Source of the DNA: Trebonia sp963771985
GTDB taxonomy: Bacteria; Actinomycetota; Actinomycetes; Streptosporangiales; Streptosporangiaceae
Assembly: GCA_963771985.1 (NCBI GenBank)
Contig: CAVYVO010000024.1
Span: 248,001-312,000, forward strand
DNA: 64,000 nt
Direction of reading: 5' to 3'
In this document: in pieces, positions 16,367 to 24,153 of the stretch
How the letters are laid out: each line of letters starts with the position of its first letter
How positions within the stretch are numbered: position 1 is the first letter of the stretch
Position numbers and translations under genes: made by a program
Notes under the pieces: model-generated
The model's input: the letters and a program-made list of their open reading frames with translations, nothing else
What the model was told of the DNA's origin: nothing
Database searches by the model: none

Positions 16367-17509
16367 GTGGACAGGCTGGACGCGGTGGTGATCGGCGGCG
16401 GGATCGGCGGCCTGGCGGCCGCCGTCGCGCTGTCCCGGGCCGGGATCGGTGTCCAGGTATACGAGCAGGCGCGGGAGCTGACCGAGGTCGGAGCGGGTGT
16501 GTCGCTGGCGCCGAACGGGCTGCGGATGCTGGACAGGCTCGGGGTCGGCGACGGTATCGCGCGGCTGGGTGCGCGGCACGCGTCGACGCAGCTGAGGCTC
16601 GCCGACGGGCGGCCGGCGCGGCATGAGCCGGACCAGTTCGCCCGGGCGGGACGGAACGTGGGCATCCACCGCGCCGACCTGCTCGCCCTGCTCGCCGGGC
16701 AGCTGCCACCGGGCACGGTGCGCACCGGGCACCGGTGCACCGGGATCAGCCAGGACGCCGACCGCGCCACCGCCGCTTTCGCCGACGGCGCCACGGCCGC
16801 GGCGGACGTGGTGATCGGGGCGGACGGCATCCACTCCGCGGTTCAGAGGTTCGTGGTAGCGCCGACGGAGCCCGTCTTCTCCGGGGTCGTGGCCTATCGC
16901 GGCCTGGTGCCCCGCCTGGACGAGTACCCGCCCGACACGATGCGGATGTGGGTCGGCGAGAGCAAGCACTTCCTGGTGTTCCCGGTCCGGGCCGGGCAAC
17001 TGCTGAACTACGTCGGGTTCGTCCCCTCGGGCACCTCGGTCCGGGAGTCGTGGTCGGCGCCCGGCGATCCGGTGGCCCTGGCCGCGCAGTTCGCGGACTG
17101 GGATCCCGTTATCGGGCGCGTCATCGCCGCGATCAGCGGCCCTGGCGGCAGCGGCTTCCAGTGGGGGATGTATGACCGCGCGCCGCTTCCCCGGTGGAGC
17201 AGCGGGCGCGTGACGCTGCTCGGTGACGCCGCGCACCCGATGCTGCCGCATCTGGGCCAGGGCGTTAACCAGGCCCTCGAGGACGCCGTCGCGGTGGCCG
17301 TGCTGCTCGGGACCTGCGCGAGCCCGGCGGACGTGCCGGGGGCGCTGACCGCGTACGAGGACCTGCGGCGGGACCGTACCGCGCGCGTCCAACTCGGCTC
17401 TCGGCGCAACGGCGCCGGCTATGACAGCTCCGGCAGTCAGCTGACCGGCCGACGGTGGATCTACGAGTACGACGCGTGGGCCGAGGCCGCCCGCTGGGCC
17501 AGCCGGTAG
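16367..17509 (+). CDS. FAD-dependent aromatic-type monooxygenase
   Basis: A 380-aa flavoprotein of the salicylate/3-hydroxybenzoate hydroxylase group. It shows the FAD fingerprint VVIGGGIGGLAAAVAL (residues 7-22), the DG motif VIGADGIHSAVQ, and the second FAD motif LLGDAAHPMLPHLGQGVNQALED. Substrate cannot be assigned. Start GTG at 16367, 74 bases after the TnpB stop, so the right end of the TnpB element lies in or near its promoter. Confidence 0.88.
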   Translation: MDRLDAVVIGGGIGGLAAAVALSRAGIGVQVYEQARELTEVGAGVSLAPNGLRMLDRLGVGDGIARLGARHASTQLRLADGRPARHEPDQFARAGRNVGIHRADLLALLAGQLPPGTVRTGHRCTGISQDADRATAAFADGATAAADVVIGADGIHSAVQRFVVAPTEPVFSGVVAYRGLVPRLDEYPPDTMRMWVGESKHFLVFPVRAGQLLNYVGFVPSGTSVRESWSAPGDPVALAAQFADWDPVIGRVIAAISGPGGSGFQWGMYDRAPLPRWSSGRVTLLGDAAHPMLPHLGQGVNQALEDAVAVAVLLGTCASPADVPGALTAYEDLRRDRTARVQLGSRRNGAGYDSSGSQLTGRRWIYEYDAWAEAARWASR

Positions 17510-17595
17510 AGCGGGAGGCGGTCGGCGCGTGGTTGGCTGCCGGCCTCGAGGTAGATGATTGATTGCCTGCCGCCGGTCCTGAGGAAGTGATGGGC

Positions 17596-18105
17596 ATGCA
17601 GCGGATTCTGCTCGTGCTGGACATGGACCTCCTCGCCGTGGATGACCAGTTCGATTTGGCCCCGATCAACCATCTCGTAGCGCGCCGGGACCACGAGCCG
17701 TGTGAGGTGACAGTGCTGTCCCTGGTAGACACGAGCCAGGCGCACCTGTCAGGCCTGGAACTGGCTCTCGGCGCCCGGATAGGCAAGTTCCCGACGGCGC
17801 CTCGTCCGGATCATGACATCAGCGCTGCCGCGGAGCATCGCATGGACCTGGCGGTATGTCACCTGAAGACGATCGGCTGCCAGGCGACCGGGATCATCAG
17901 TGACGAGCCCCTGCTGAAAGCGGTGCGCGCCGAAACGCGCGGCCACGACTACGACGAGATCGTCCTCGCGATCGGCAAGCAGAAGAGCGCGTGGCTGGCT
18001 CGCGCCCTCGGCCAGGACCCGGTCCGTCGGCTGCGGCGCCGCTGGGGAAACCGGCTGATCGTGTTCCGCCAGCCGCCCGCCGCGAATGGTCACGAACCCG
18101 GTTGA
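17596..18105 (+). CDS. Possible universal-stress-like protein
   Basis: A 169-aa protein starting MQRILLVLDMDLLAVDDQFDLAPIN, with a later segment GHDYDEIVLAIGKQKSAWLARALGQDPVRRLRRRWG that resembles the nucleotide-binding end of Usp proteins (G-x2-G-x9-G is not conserved). Start at 17596 fits a GAGGAAG ribosome site. Assignment to the Usp fold is an inference from the strand-helix pattern. Confidence 0.6.
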   Translation: MQRILLVLDMDLLAVDDQFDLAPINHLVARRDHEPCEVTVLSLVDTSQAHLSGLELALGARIGKFPTAPRPDHDISAAAEHRMDLAVCHLKTIGCQATGIISDEPLLKAVRAETRGHDYDEIVLAIGKQKSAWLARALGQDPVRRLRRRWGNRLIVFRQPPAANGHEPG

Positions 18106-18165
18106 ACCGGTTGCGCGCGGGCAGTTGAAGCGTCGGCCGACGTTCTCCGAGAGAAAGGAACGGCT

Positions 18166-18339
18166 ATGAGCGCTGCGAACAAGGCAAAAGGTAAGGCCGA
18201 GGCGGCCAAGGGCAAGGTCAAGAAGGGCGCTGGCAAGGCTCTCGGCGACCCAGTGCTGGAGGGCAAGGGCAAGGCCAAGCAGGCGAAAGGCGACCTGAAG
18301 CAGGCCGGCGAGAAGGTTAAGGACGCGGGCAAGAAGTAA
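18166..18339 (+). CDS. CsbD-family stress protein
   Basis: A 57-aa, lysine/alanine/glycine-rich protein: MSAANKAKGKAEAAKGKVKK, then GDPVLEGKGKAKQAKGDLKQAGEKVKD. The pattern KGKxKQxxGDLKQAxEKxKD is the CsbD signature. CsbD proteins are general-stress proteins of unknown mechanism, often controlled by an alternative sigma factor. AAAGGA lies 6 bases before the ATG. It follows the Usp-like gene by 60 bases. Confidence 0.9.
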   Translation: MSAANKAKGKAEAAKGKVKKGAGKALGDPVLEGKGKAKQAKGDLKQAGEKVKDAGKK

Positions 18340-18966
18340 CCGCTTCGCCCGGGGTGGCGGCTGGCGGGCATGCCGGTAAACCACGAGGGCAGACCTTAGC
18401 CCATGCCATCCTGGCCCAATGCCGTTTAGCGGACCCGGCTCCTGGAAGGTTCGGGCACTACGTCGGCCGGCGGGATTTCTGCTCAGATTGTGAGACAGAG
18501 TCCGTATTGTGAGACAATTCCGGCCGTTCGGGTGGAATCCTCCTCCGCGGAGGCTTTTCCGCCCGCACCGGCCGGCCCGCGGAGGCAGACCGAGTGCAGA
18601 GCAGGGTTCACCGTGACGTACGCGGCTCCTGTGCCGTCAGTGAACCATGATCACAATGCGGTGATGTCGCGGCATTTTCCTCCCACCTTGAGCGCCCGGT
18701 CGCAGCCGCGGCCCTGGGGACCCGTCAGCGCGGCACAGCTACTGCCACCTGAACGCGGGCACCAGTCCCTACCCGACAACGCCGGCCGTTGCTTGACTTG
18801 GCTTGGCGGATCGCCCAATATGGCAGGGGCGAGTTCCGCGCCACCCTCCGTCGGCTTCCCAGTCGGCCGACCCTTTGGGGGTAAAGGGGATCAGGTCCTC
18901 GGATCGTTGTCCGTCACCCATTCCGAAGGGTGTAGCTGGGACACCGATCGGAGTGAGCGGGACCGG
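18340..18966. other. Gene-free stretch with a paired direct repeat
   Basis: No convincing gene in 627 bases. The frame open across much of it has no family signal. The only structured part is a pair of identical 11-mers at 18487-18516, described separately. Confidence 0.5.
18487..18516 (+). promoter_or_regulatory. Two ATTGTGAGACA direct repeats, candidate operator
   Basis: ATTGTGAGACA occurs at 18487-18497 and 18506-18516, starts 19 bases apart (nearly two helical turns). The second is followed by ATT, extending a partial palindrome TTGTnnnACAA. Repeated half-sites at this spacing suggest binding of a dimeric regulator. The controlled gene would be the zinc-finger gene 450 bases downstream or an unseen small transcript. 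Confidence 0.4.
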
Positions 18967-19470
18967 ATGACGAAACGGAAGCACTTCAAGCGTCTGGTCA
19001 GAAGCCGTGCCGCTGCGACCGGAGAGTCCTACGCCGCCGCCCTGCGGAGTATCCGCCAACATCGGCCGGAGGACCGCATGTCATCTACTCCCAGATCTAC
19101 CGACAACCCCATCGCGTCATGCTCGTTCTGCGACAAGCCCAATACCGCGGTGAAGACCCTCGTCGCCGGGCCTGGTGTCTTCATCTGCAATGAGTGCGTC
19201 GAACTCTCGGCCGCCATCGTCGCCGATATGGCGCACACAACGCCGGAGGAATCGGCGAGACTGCGGGCACAGTTCGTCGACCGTTCAGACGAAGAGATCC
19301 TGGACATGCTTCCCGGTGTGGCTCGCAGCGCTTCCCGGGTCGAAGCCGACCTGACCCGCCAGGTCAATCGGCTGCGGGAACTGGGCACCGACTGGCAGCA
19401 GATCGCCGACGCGCTAGGGACGGGCATCGACGCCGCACGGCAACGCTTCGAAGCGAAACGGCCCGTTTAG
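18967..19470 (+). CDS. Stand-alone ClpX-type zinc-finger protein with C-terminal helices
   Basis: A 167-aa protein in three parts: a basic head (MTKRKHFKRLVRSRAAATGESYAAALRSIR), a C4 zinc domain as in the ClpX N-terminus (CSFCDKPNTAVKTLVAGPG followed by FICNECVEL), and a C-terminal segment ELGTDWQQIADALGTGIDAARQRF that looks like a helix-turn-helix. The AAA+ ATPase domain of ClpX is absent. Such proteins could act as adaptors or regulators through protein or DNA binding; this is inference. Start at 18967 follows GGAG and GCGGGACCGG. Confidence 0.8.
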   Translation: MTKRKHFKRLVRSRAAATGESYAAALRSIRQHRPEDRMSSTPRSTDNPIASCSFCDKPNTAVKTLVAGPGVFICNECVELSAAIVADMAHTTPEESARLRAQFVDRSDEEILDMLPGVARSASRVEADLTRQVNRLRELGTDWQQIADALGTGIDAARQRFEAKRPV

Positions 19471-19768
19471 CTTCGCCCTGCATGCTTACCCGATCCATTC
19501 GCCGCGGCGCGGCTGGCCCTGGACAATCCATGCCGTCATGCCTGGGCGGTAAGTCTCCCGGCCGCCACGTGCTATCGAATGCGGGTGACTGCGGTCCGTA
19601 CATGCGGAAGTGGCAGAACCAGCCGCGCCCGGGGACGGTCTGGATCCAGCGGCCATCGGTTCCGGGCGGCTGCTGGGGACCGAAGTGGAGGTGACGCTGG
19701 CCTGGGCGAACCCTCACTCTGCTCGGGTGAAGCTCACGGTCAGCGCGGGACTGGATCGGGATGACCGG

Positions 19769-20545
19769 TCATGTCGGCGCATCTTCTCCGATGGAATTCA
19801 GCGCGGCGATGGTCGCGATATCGGTCGGCAGCCAGGGCCCGGACAGCGGGCCGCCCGGGTTCCAGTAGCTCCAGTAGCCGAGGGCCCGGCCGCCGTTCTC
19901 CAGCTGGTAGCCCTTCAGCCAGCCGAACACGGCTGAGAACCAGTAGGGCCGGCGCGCCGGGACGTTGGAGTTGGTCTCGGCGATGGCCAGCACGGGGGAC
20001 GGCTGGATGGCGCTGACGCTGCGCCGCCACTCGTTGAGCGCCTCGAACAGCGGCGGTTCCCAGGTGTCGTACCAGTCCAGCGCGTAGAAGTCCAGGCCGG
20101 GGACGGCGAACGCGACGCTCGCCGGGGTCACTCCGCAGAACACCGCGCCGTACTTCACCTGGCTGCCATGACACAAGGCCTGCAGGTACGCGTGTACCTG
20201 GTGCAGCTTGGCCTGGGTGAGGCCGAGCGGGGCGAACTGACCGCCCTCGCCCGGGCTGGCGTCGGCCTCGGCGTAGGCGGTGAGCACGCCGCCCTGCGCG
20301 GGGGCGCTGTCGATGAAAGCCCGCAGCTCGCCATCCAACTGACCGGCGAGCAACTGGTCCGGGTTGGGGTAGATGGTGTAAAAACCGACCTTGCCCGCGG
20401 GCAGCGCGGGCCAGGTCGCCGGGATTGGGCCGTTGACCGACGGCCATACTATTTTCCCGTCGACCATCTGATAGAGATGCTGCCGGTACGCGTTCGCTGA
20501 CGGCACGTAATCCCACAGGTCAATGTTGGCAGCTCCGAATAGCAA
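19769..20545 (-). CDS. Glycosidase-like TIM-barrel protein
   Basis: A 258-aa protein with barrel-like strands: KVGFYTIYPNPDQLL, GLDFYALDWYDTWEPPLFEAL and SPVLAIAETNSNVPARRPYWF, ending ALGYWSYWNPGGPL. The glutamate in AIAETN sits where GH26/GH5-like enzymes place a catalytic acid, so a glycoside hydrolase-type role is an inference. No signal peptide is visible and the start is TTG at 20545 (AGGGG upstream), so the N-terminus may be truncated compared with secreted relatives. Confidence 0.55.
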   Translation of the reverse strand: MLFGAANIDLWDYVPSANAYRQHLYQMVDGKIVWPSVNGPIPATWPALPAGKVGFYTIYPNPDQLLAGQLDGELRAFIDSAPAQGGVLTAYAEADASPGEGGQFAPLGLTQAKLHQVHAYLQALCHGSQVKYGAVFCGVTPASVAFAVPGLDFYALDWYDTWEPPLFEALNEWRRSVSAIQPSPVLAIAETNSNVPARRPYWFSAVFGWLKGYQLENGGRALGYWSYWNPGGPLSGPWLPTDIATIAALNSIGEDAPT

Positions 20546-20860
20546 TGCTCACCCCTTAGTGATCCGCTGCTGGTGACGATCCCGCTGGGCGATGATCCGC
20601 AGCGCCCCGTTGCGCTTGCCCACTTGTCATCATCTTTGCAAGTTACACGTATATGAACAGGTTATTGGAGAAAATACCAACAAAAGTCGTGGATACGGAG
20701 CGTTTCGTGAGACTTGCTGTCTCGTGGAGCGTTCTAGTGTTTGACTCTGCACTCGCTAGCAGCCGCCATCATCCGGGTGGCCCTCACTTGCGGCACTGGC
20801 ATTTATCCGCGACAGGTTTCGGGTCCGGACCGCGGGTAGTCGTTCCTTCGGCTGAAGGAA

Positions 20861-21475
20861 GTGACGGACATGCGCCCGCGGCTGGCGTTGGCCCCGCCGT
20901 TCACCATCGATGCCATGGCCGACCAGACCAGCGCGCTCATCAGCACCCTCGGCCTGGGCAGGCCGGACGTACTGGGCTGGTCGATGGGCGGTATGGTCGC
21001 CCAGGCCCTGGCGGTCCTCCACCCAGCCCAGGTCCGCCGCCTGGTGCTGTGCGCCACGTTCCCCGGGACCGGCGCGGCCGTGGTGCCGCCGGAGACGGTA
21101 AGGAGTGGCGGCAGCGATTTTCCTGCTAACCAGGTCAATGCCTATAACGCGTTCAAGGCGGCGATCTCGGAATACTCAGCCGCTCCCGCTGCGCCGGCCG
21201 CCGCCAAAGGGACTCAGGCGGCCGCCATGGGTGATTGGTGGGCGGGCATCGACGCAGCCGGACGCGAGATCGCCAGGATCTCGGTGCCCACGCTGATCGC
21301 CGACGGCACCTACGACCAGCTCGACCCGGTCGCCAATGACCACATCCTCGCCCGTCTCATCCCCGGGGCAGGCTGGTGCTCTACCCCGACGCCGGGCACG
21401 GGTTCCTGTTCCAGGACGGAACGCCCTTCGCTTCCCTGGTCGAATCGTTCCTGACCGGGCATCCAAGCTCGTAAC
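20861..21475 (+). pseudogene. Alpha/beta hydrolase, truncated and frameshifted
   Basis: The sequence holds the nucleophile elbow GWSMGGMVAQ, the acid region PTLIADGTYDQLDP and, in another frame, the histidine end LVLYPDAGHGFLFQDGTPF. A one-base loss near 21366 (CCCCGGGGCAGGCTGG) separates the last two. The usual first 60-70 residues with the HG oxyanion motif are missing upstream. The gene is therefore broken at both ends. It is followed by the convergent DoxX gene. Confidence 0.75.
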
Positions 21476-21503
21476 GGCAGGGGCTTCTGTACGGGGTCAA
21501 GAG

Positions 21504-21866
21504 TCACCATGTGGTCGCGAGCCATACCGCGACACTCGCGATGACGATCAGCGCGACGTTAAGGCCGCTCTCCTTGACCTCGCCCCGCGACAGGTGGAGG
21601 CCGAATGCGAGCACCTGCAGGACGACGAACCCGATCGCGGCGGCTATCGCCAGGCCGGTCGCGATTCCCGTAAGAGGAGGGAGGATAAGCCCGGCAACTC
21701 CGAGGATCTCTACTGCCCCGATGCACCGGACCAGCCACATCGGGACGGTGTCGACCCATCCCATCATCGGCGCCAGTTGCTCCTTGCCCTGCGTCACCTT
21801 CTTTCCGCCCGCGTACAGGTAGAACAAGCCCAGCAGGCCGGCGACGATCCAGTACCCGATTCGCAT
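21504..21866 (-). CDS. DoxX-like four-helix membrane protein
   Basis: A 120-aa membrane protein with four helices (GYWIVAGLLGLFYLYAGGKK; CIGAVEILGVAGLILP; GLAIAAAIGFVVLQVLA; ALIVIASVAVWLATTW). The YAGGKK and GAVEILGVAGLI patterns are typical of DoxX/DoxD-like proteins associated with quinone or redox chemistry. It is divergent from the HxlR regulator, which probably controls it. Confidence 0.85.
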   Translation of the reverse strand: MRIGYWIVAGLLGLFYLYAGGKKVTQGKEQLAPMMGWVDTVPMWLVRCIGAVEILGVAGLILPPLTGIATGLAIAAAIGFVVLQVLAFGLHLSRGEVKESGLNVALIVIASVAVWLATTW

Positions 21867-21965
21867 GACGACTCCTTATGGTTGCGGTTAGGCAGCTCCA
21901 TGATGGATGACCTGCCCGATCGCCACAAAAGGAACATGCGTGTGCGTTACCGACAAGGAGCGGCC

Positions 21966-22394
21966 GTGTCCCGGCACGAGAAGACCTGTCTCATCCGTGG
22001 TGACGGCGGTCGCGCCATCCGAGGGATCCTCGCCCGTATGAGCGACAAGTGGGCGCTGGTCGTGGTCACGGCACTTTACAACCACGGGATGCGGTTCACC
22101 CAGCTTCAGGAGGACATTCCGGGCATCTCCCAGCGGATGCTCACGCTTACGCTGCGGCACCTGGAGCGTGACGGCCTGATCACCCGGACCGTCTACCCCG
22201 AGGTTCCCCCGCGGGTGGAATACGAGCTAACGGCGATGGGTCAGACCCTGATCCAGGCCACCGTGACGCTGGCGGAGTGGGCCGTGCAGCACAACCCGGA
22301 GATCGAACGCAGCCGGACCGCCTACGACGCGCGACAACTGAGAAAACACCCAGGGCACAGAACGGACCCGGCTGCCTCTCCGGGCGGAAGGTGA
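21966..22394 (+). CDS. HxlR-family winged-helix regulator
   Basis: A 142-aa regulator with the HxlR core ILARMSDKWALVVVTALYNHGMRFTQLQEDIPGISQRMLTLTLRHLERDGLITRTVYPEVPPRVEYELTAMG. A cysteine precedes the domain (Cys8), as in redox-sensing members. Start GTG at 21966 is chosen because AAGGAG lies 5 bases upstream; longer in-frame starts lack this. It is divergent from the DoxX gene, 99 bases away, the classic arrangement for a local redox-responsive switch. Confidence 0.9.
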   Translation: MSRHEKTCLIRGDGGRAIRGILARMSDKWALVVVTALYNHGMRFTQLQEDIPGISQRMLTLTLRHLERDGLITRTVYPEVPPRVEYELTAMGQTLIQATVTLAEWAVQHNPEIERSRTAYDARQLRKHPGHRTDPAASPGGR

Positions 22395-22439
22395 TCAGGC
22401 AGCTTGGAAGGTGTAGGGCGCCTACGGGGCCTGTTCAAT

Positions 22440-22960
22440 GATGCGAAGCAGAGACATTCGGCTTGCGTCCTCGAACGAGGGTTGGCGTGTTTCGTGCGCC
22501 TTGACCAGCAGCCAGACTCCCGTGAGAGAGGTGCAGACGAGCGAGATCTGCGACTCGTGCGTCCAGGCCGGACCATTCGAAGTCAATGACGTATAGCGCC
22601 CCGTTCTTGACCAGCCAGTTGCGGGGCGTGTAGTCGTGACGGCAAGGCAGTCGTGGAGCCGCGTCTCGCAGCGCGGGAACCCACTTGCGATACGCGGCCA
22701 GCTCAGCGCGATAGCGCGCCCTGTCCCCAGCTGCAGTCCGCGAGCAGCCTGCAAGAGCCCAGGACTTGTTCCGCAAATTCAGGCAATCGATCCAAGGTAC
22801 GTTCTCCGACGGGATCCTCAGGGGGAGCGCGCATACGACCAAACGAATGCGGGAAGCCAGCATAGGTGGAGATCGACGACGTGGCTCGTCTGGCCGAGGA
22901 CCTCGCGGGCGTACGCCGCACCGCGCGGGATGGACTGGCCGAGTGGCGGTGCCGCCCGGT
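22440..22960 (-). pseudogene. Remnant of an aminoglycoside-phosphotransferase-fold kinase
   Basis: One minus-strand frame carries the APH catalytic loop and metal motif CRHDYTPRNWLVKNGALYVIDFEWSGLDARVADLARLHL. A neighbouring frame supplies earlier sequence (DPVGERTLDRLPEFAEQVL), and the C-terminus after LARLHL shifts into unrelated residues. No single open frame joins the parts, so it is a multiply frameshifted remnant. It abuts the first tRNA-Gly fragment. A short plus-strand frame from 22866 (VEIDDVARLAEDLAGVRRTARDGLAEWR when read with its GTG) may be a separate gene stub. Confidence 0.55.
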
Positions 22961-23013
22961 GCCGGAAAGGCCGACACTAGGCCGAATCGCCCCTGACCCG
23001 GGCGGAAACAGCA

Positions 23014-23055
23014 GAGCGGGCGACGGGAATCAAACCCGCATGACCAGCCTGGAAA
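23014..23055 (-). repeat. tRNA-Gly(TCC) 3'-half fragment no. 1 (att remnant)
   Basis: On the minus strand this reads as the anticodon loop with TTCC, the T arm CGGGTTTGATTCCCG and the acceptor end TCGCCCGCTC of a glycine tRNA. The 5' half is missing, so it is not a functional tRNA. Identical or near-identical 42-bp fragments recur at 43526, 46036, 46794 and 49218. This copy has a G-to-A change in the T loop. It is interpreted as an integration scar of a tRNA-targeting element. Confidence 0.85.
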
Positions 23056-23126
23056 ATCGGTAGCACGAACCGGCCGGCGCCCTGCGCGAACGACGCCGCA
23101 GGCCATCGGCGGGGGAGCGCCCGTGA

Positions 23127-23180
23127 GTGACCGTGACTGACCGCTGGGCACCCTGGCGTGTGGCACGTGTGTGGCACGCC
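23127..23180 (+). promoter_or_regulatory. Conserved att-flanking block with TGTGGCACG direct repeats
   Basis: GTGACCGTG, GGGCACCCTGGCG and two close copies of GTGTGGCACG lie about 110 bases to the right of the tRNA fragment. The same block occurs at the same distance from fragments at 46036 and 49218. Short direct repeats beside an attachment core resemble integrase arm-type binding sites. Confidence 0.5.
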
Positions 23181-23199
23181 GCAGATGTAGGACGACCCT

Positions 23200-23234
23200 G
23201 ATAACGCGTTGCGTTAATAACGTTTCGCGTTATC
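23200..23234. promoter_or_regulatory. Operator-like inverted repeat before higBA
   Basis: GATAACGCG (23200-23208) and CGCGTTATC (23226-23234) are perfect inverted arms; inside them lie further TTGCGTTA/ATAACG half-sites. The repeat ends 10 bases before the toxin GTG, so it overlaps the likely promoter. Autorepression by the HigA antitoxin is the expected use. Confidence 0.7.
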
Positions 23235-23243
23235 ATTGATCCC

Positions 23244-23525
23244 GTGCTGCGATCCTTCCGTGACAAAGACACCGAAGCCATCTGGCATCGCCAGCGATCA
23301 CGGCGGCTGGACGGGCCGGTGCAACGCGTCGCCTGGCGCAAGCTGGCGATGCTCGATGCTGCGCAGACGTTAACGGATCTGCTGGTCCCGCCGGGTAACC
23401 GCCCGGAGAAGCTGACGGGCGACCGTGGCGGGCAGTACAGCATCCGGATCAACCAGCAGTGGCGGATCTGCTTCCGGTGGTCCGATGCGGGGCCGGAGGA
23501 CGTCGAGATCGTCGACTACCACTGA
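23244..23525 (+). CDS. higB: HigB-type toxin (RelE superfamily mRNA interferase)
   Basis: A 93-aa protein with family residues SFRDKDTEAIWHRQRSRRL, RPEKLTGDRGGQYSIRINQQWRICFRW and a C-terminal DVEIVDYH. HigB toxins cut mRNA at the ribosome and are neutralised by HigA. Start GTG at 23244. It is followed after 14 bases by the antitoxin gene, the reversed toxin-first order normal for higBA. Confidence 0.93.
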   Translation: MLRSFRDKDTEAIWHRQRSRRLDGPVQRVAWRKLAMLDAAQTLTDLLVPPGNRPEKLTGDRGGQYSIRINQQWRICFRWSDAGPEDVEIVDYH

Positions 23526-23539
23526 AAGGAGGAGTAGGC

Positions 23540-23845
23540 GTGGAGACCAAAACGGTCATGCCACCGGTGCATCCGGGCGAGATCTTGCTAGAGGAGTTCC
23601 TCAAGCCACTTGAGGTGAGCCAGTACCAGCTCGCGAAGGAGATTAGCGTGCCGGCCCGGCGGGTCAACGAGATCGTGCACGGCCAGCGGCGGATCAGCGC
23701 CGACACCGCGCTTCGTCTGGCGCGCTATTTCGGGACATCTGAGCGGTTCTGGATGAATCTGCAGATCCGCTACGACCTGGAGATCGAGAAGGACCGGCTG
23801 GGCGACGCCCTCGATGAGATCCATCCGTTGAGCGCTGCTAGCTGA
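23540..23845 (+). CDS. higA: HigA-type antitoxin (XRE helix-turn-helix)
   Basis: A 101-aa antitoxin with the HigA start PPVHPGEILLEEFLKPL and an HTH (SQYQLAKEISVPARRVNEIVHGQRRISADTALRLARYFGTS). GTG at 23540 follows a strong GAAAGGAGGAG site. It binds HigB and should repress the pair through the palindrome at 23200. Confidence 0.94.
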   Translation: METKTVMPPVHPGEILLEEFLKPLEVSQYQLAKEISVPARRVNEIVHGQRRISADTALRLARYFGTSERFWMNLQIRYDLEIEKDRLGDALDEIHPLSAAS

Positions 23846-23863
23846 CCGGCGGACCGGTGCGCC

Positions 23864-24034
23864 CTGCTAGACGAACCGGTCCCGGCCCTCGCCGGCCCTT
23901 TCCCCAGCGAAGATCCGCTGCCCGGCGCGTACGAACATCACTTGCCTTCAGACGGCGTGACTATCTGGTACACCGTGATGCCGTACGAGGGCCAAGAGAT
24001 CGTCAGCATCCAGCACGTACGCCTGGACACCTGA
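23864..24034 (+). pseudogene. C-terminal fragment of a second RelE-like toxin
   Basis: Encodes LLDEPVPALAGPF ... VTIWYTVMPYEGQEIVSIQHVRLDT and stop. The same sequence, close to 90% identical in DNA, forms the C-terminus of the toxin at 46507-46775. The N-terminal half is absent here. The strand pattern VTIWYTV-EIVSIQHVRL is RelE-like. Its frame is intact, whereas the longer copy is frameshifted, so the two complement each other as evidence of the ancestral gene. Confidence 0.7.
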
Positions 24035-24048
24035 CCAGCGAAGAAATG

Positions 24049-24074
24049 AACAGCGTTAAGGATTTAACGCTGTT
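24049..24074. promoter_or_regulatory. Perfect 11-bp inverted repeat before the amidohydrolase
   Basis: AACAGCGTTAA (24049-24059) and TTAACGCTGTT (24064-24074) are exact inverted repeats around GGAT. It lies 80 bases before the amidohydrolase start, positioned as an operator or an attenuating hairpin. Confidence 0.6.
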
Positions 24075-24153
24075 AAGCGCTTCGGGTCGCTCGCGGGCGG
24101 CCGGCGGTGCTGCCCCGGGGGCCAGGCCGCGGCAGGCAGAAGAGGCCAGGATT

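Noticed and set aside
19610..19768. Possible SsgA-like or other gene start (TEVEVTLAWANPHSARVKLTVSAGLDRD)
   Set aside because: The similarity is faint, the frame soon runs into sequence antisense to the glycosidase-like gene, and no defining motif is present.
22866..22975. Short plus-strand frame IDDVARLAEDLAGVRRTARDGLAEWR as a gene
   Set aside because: Looks protein-like but is under 40 informative residues, overlaps the kinase remnant on the other strand, and no family could be named.
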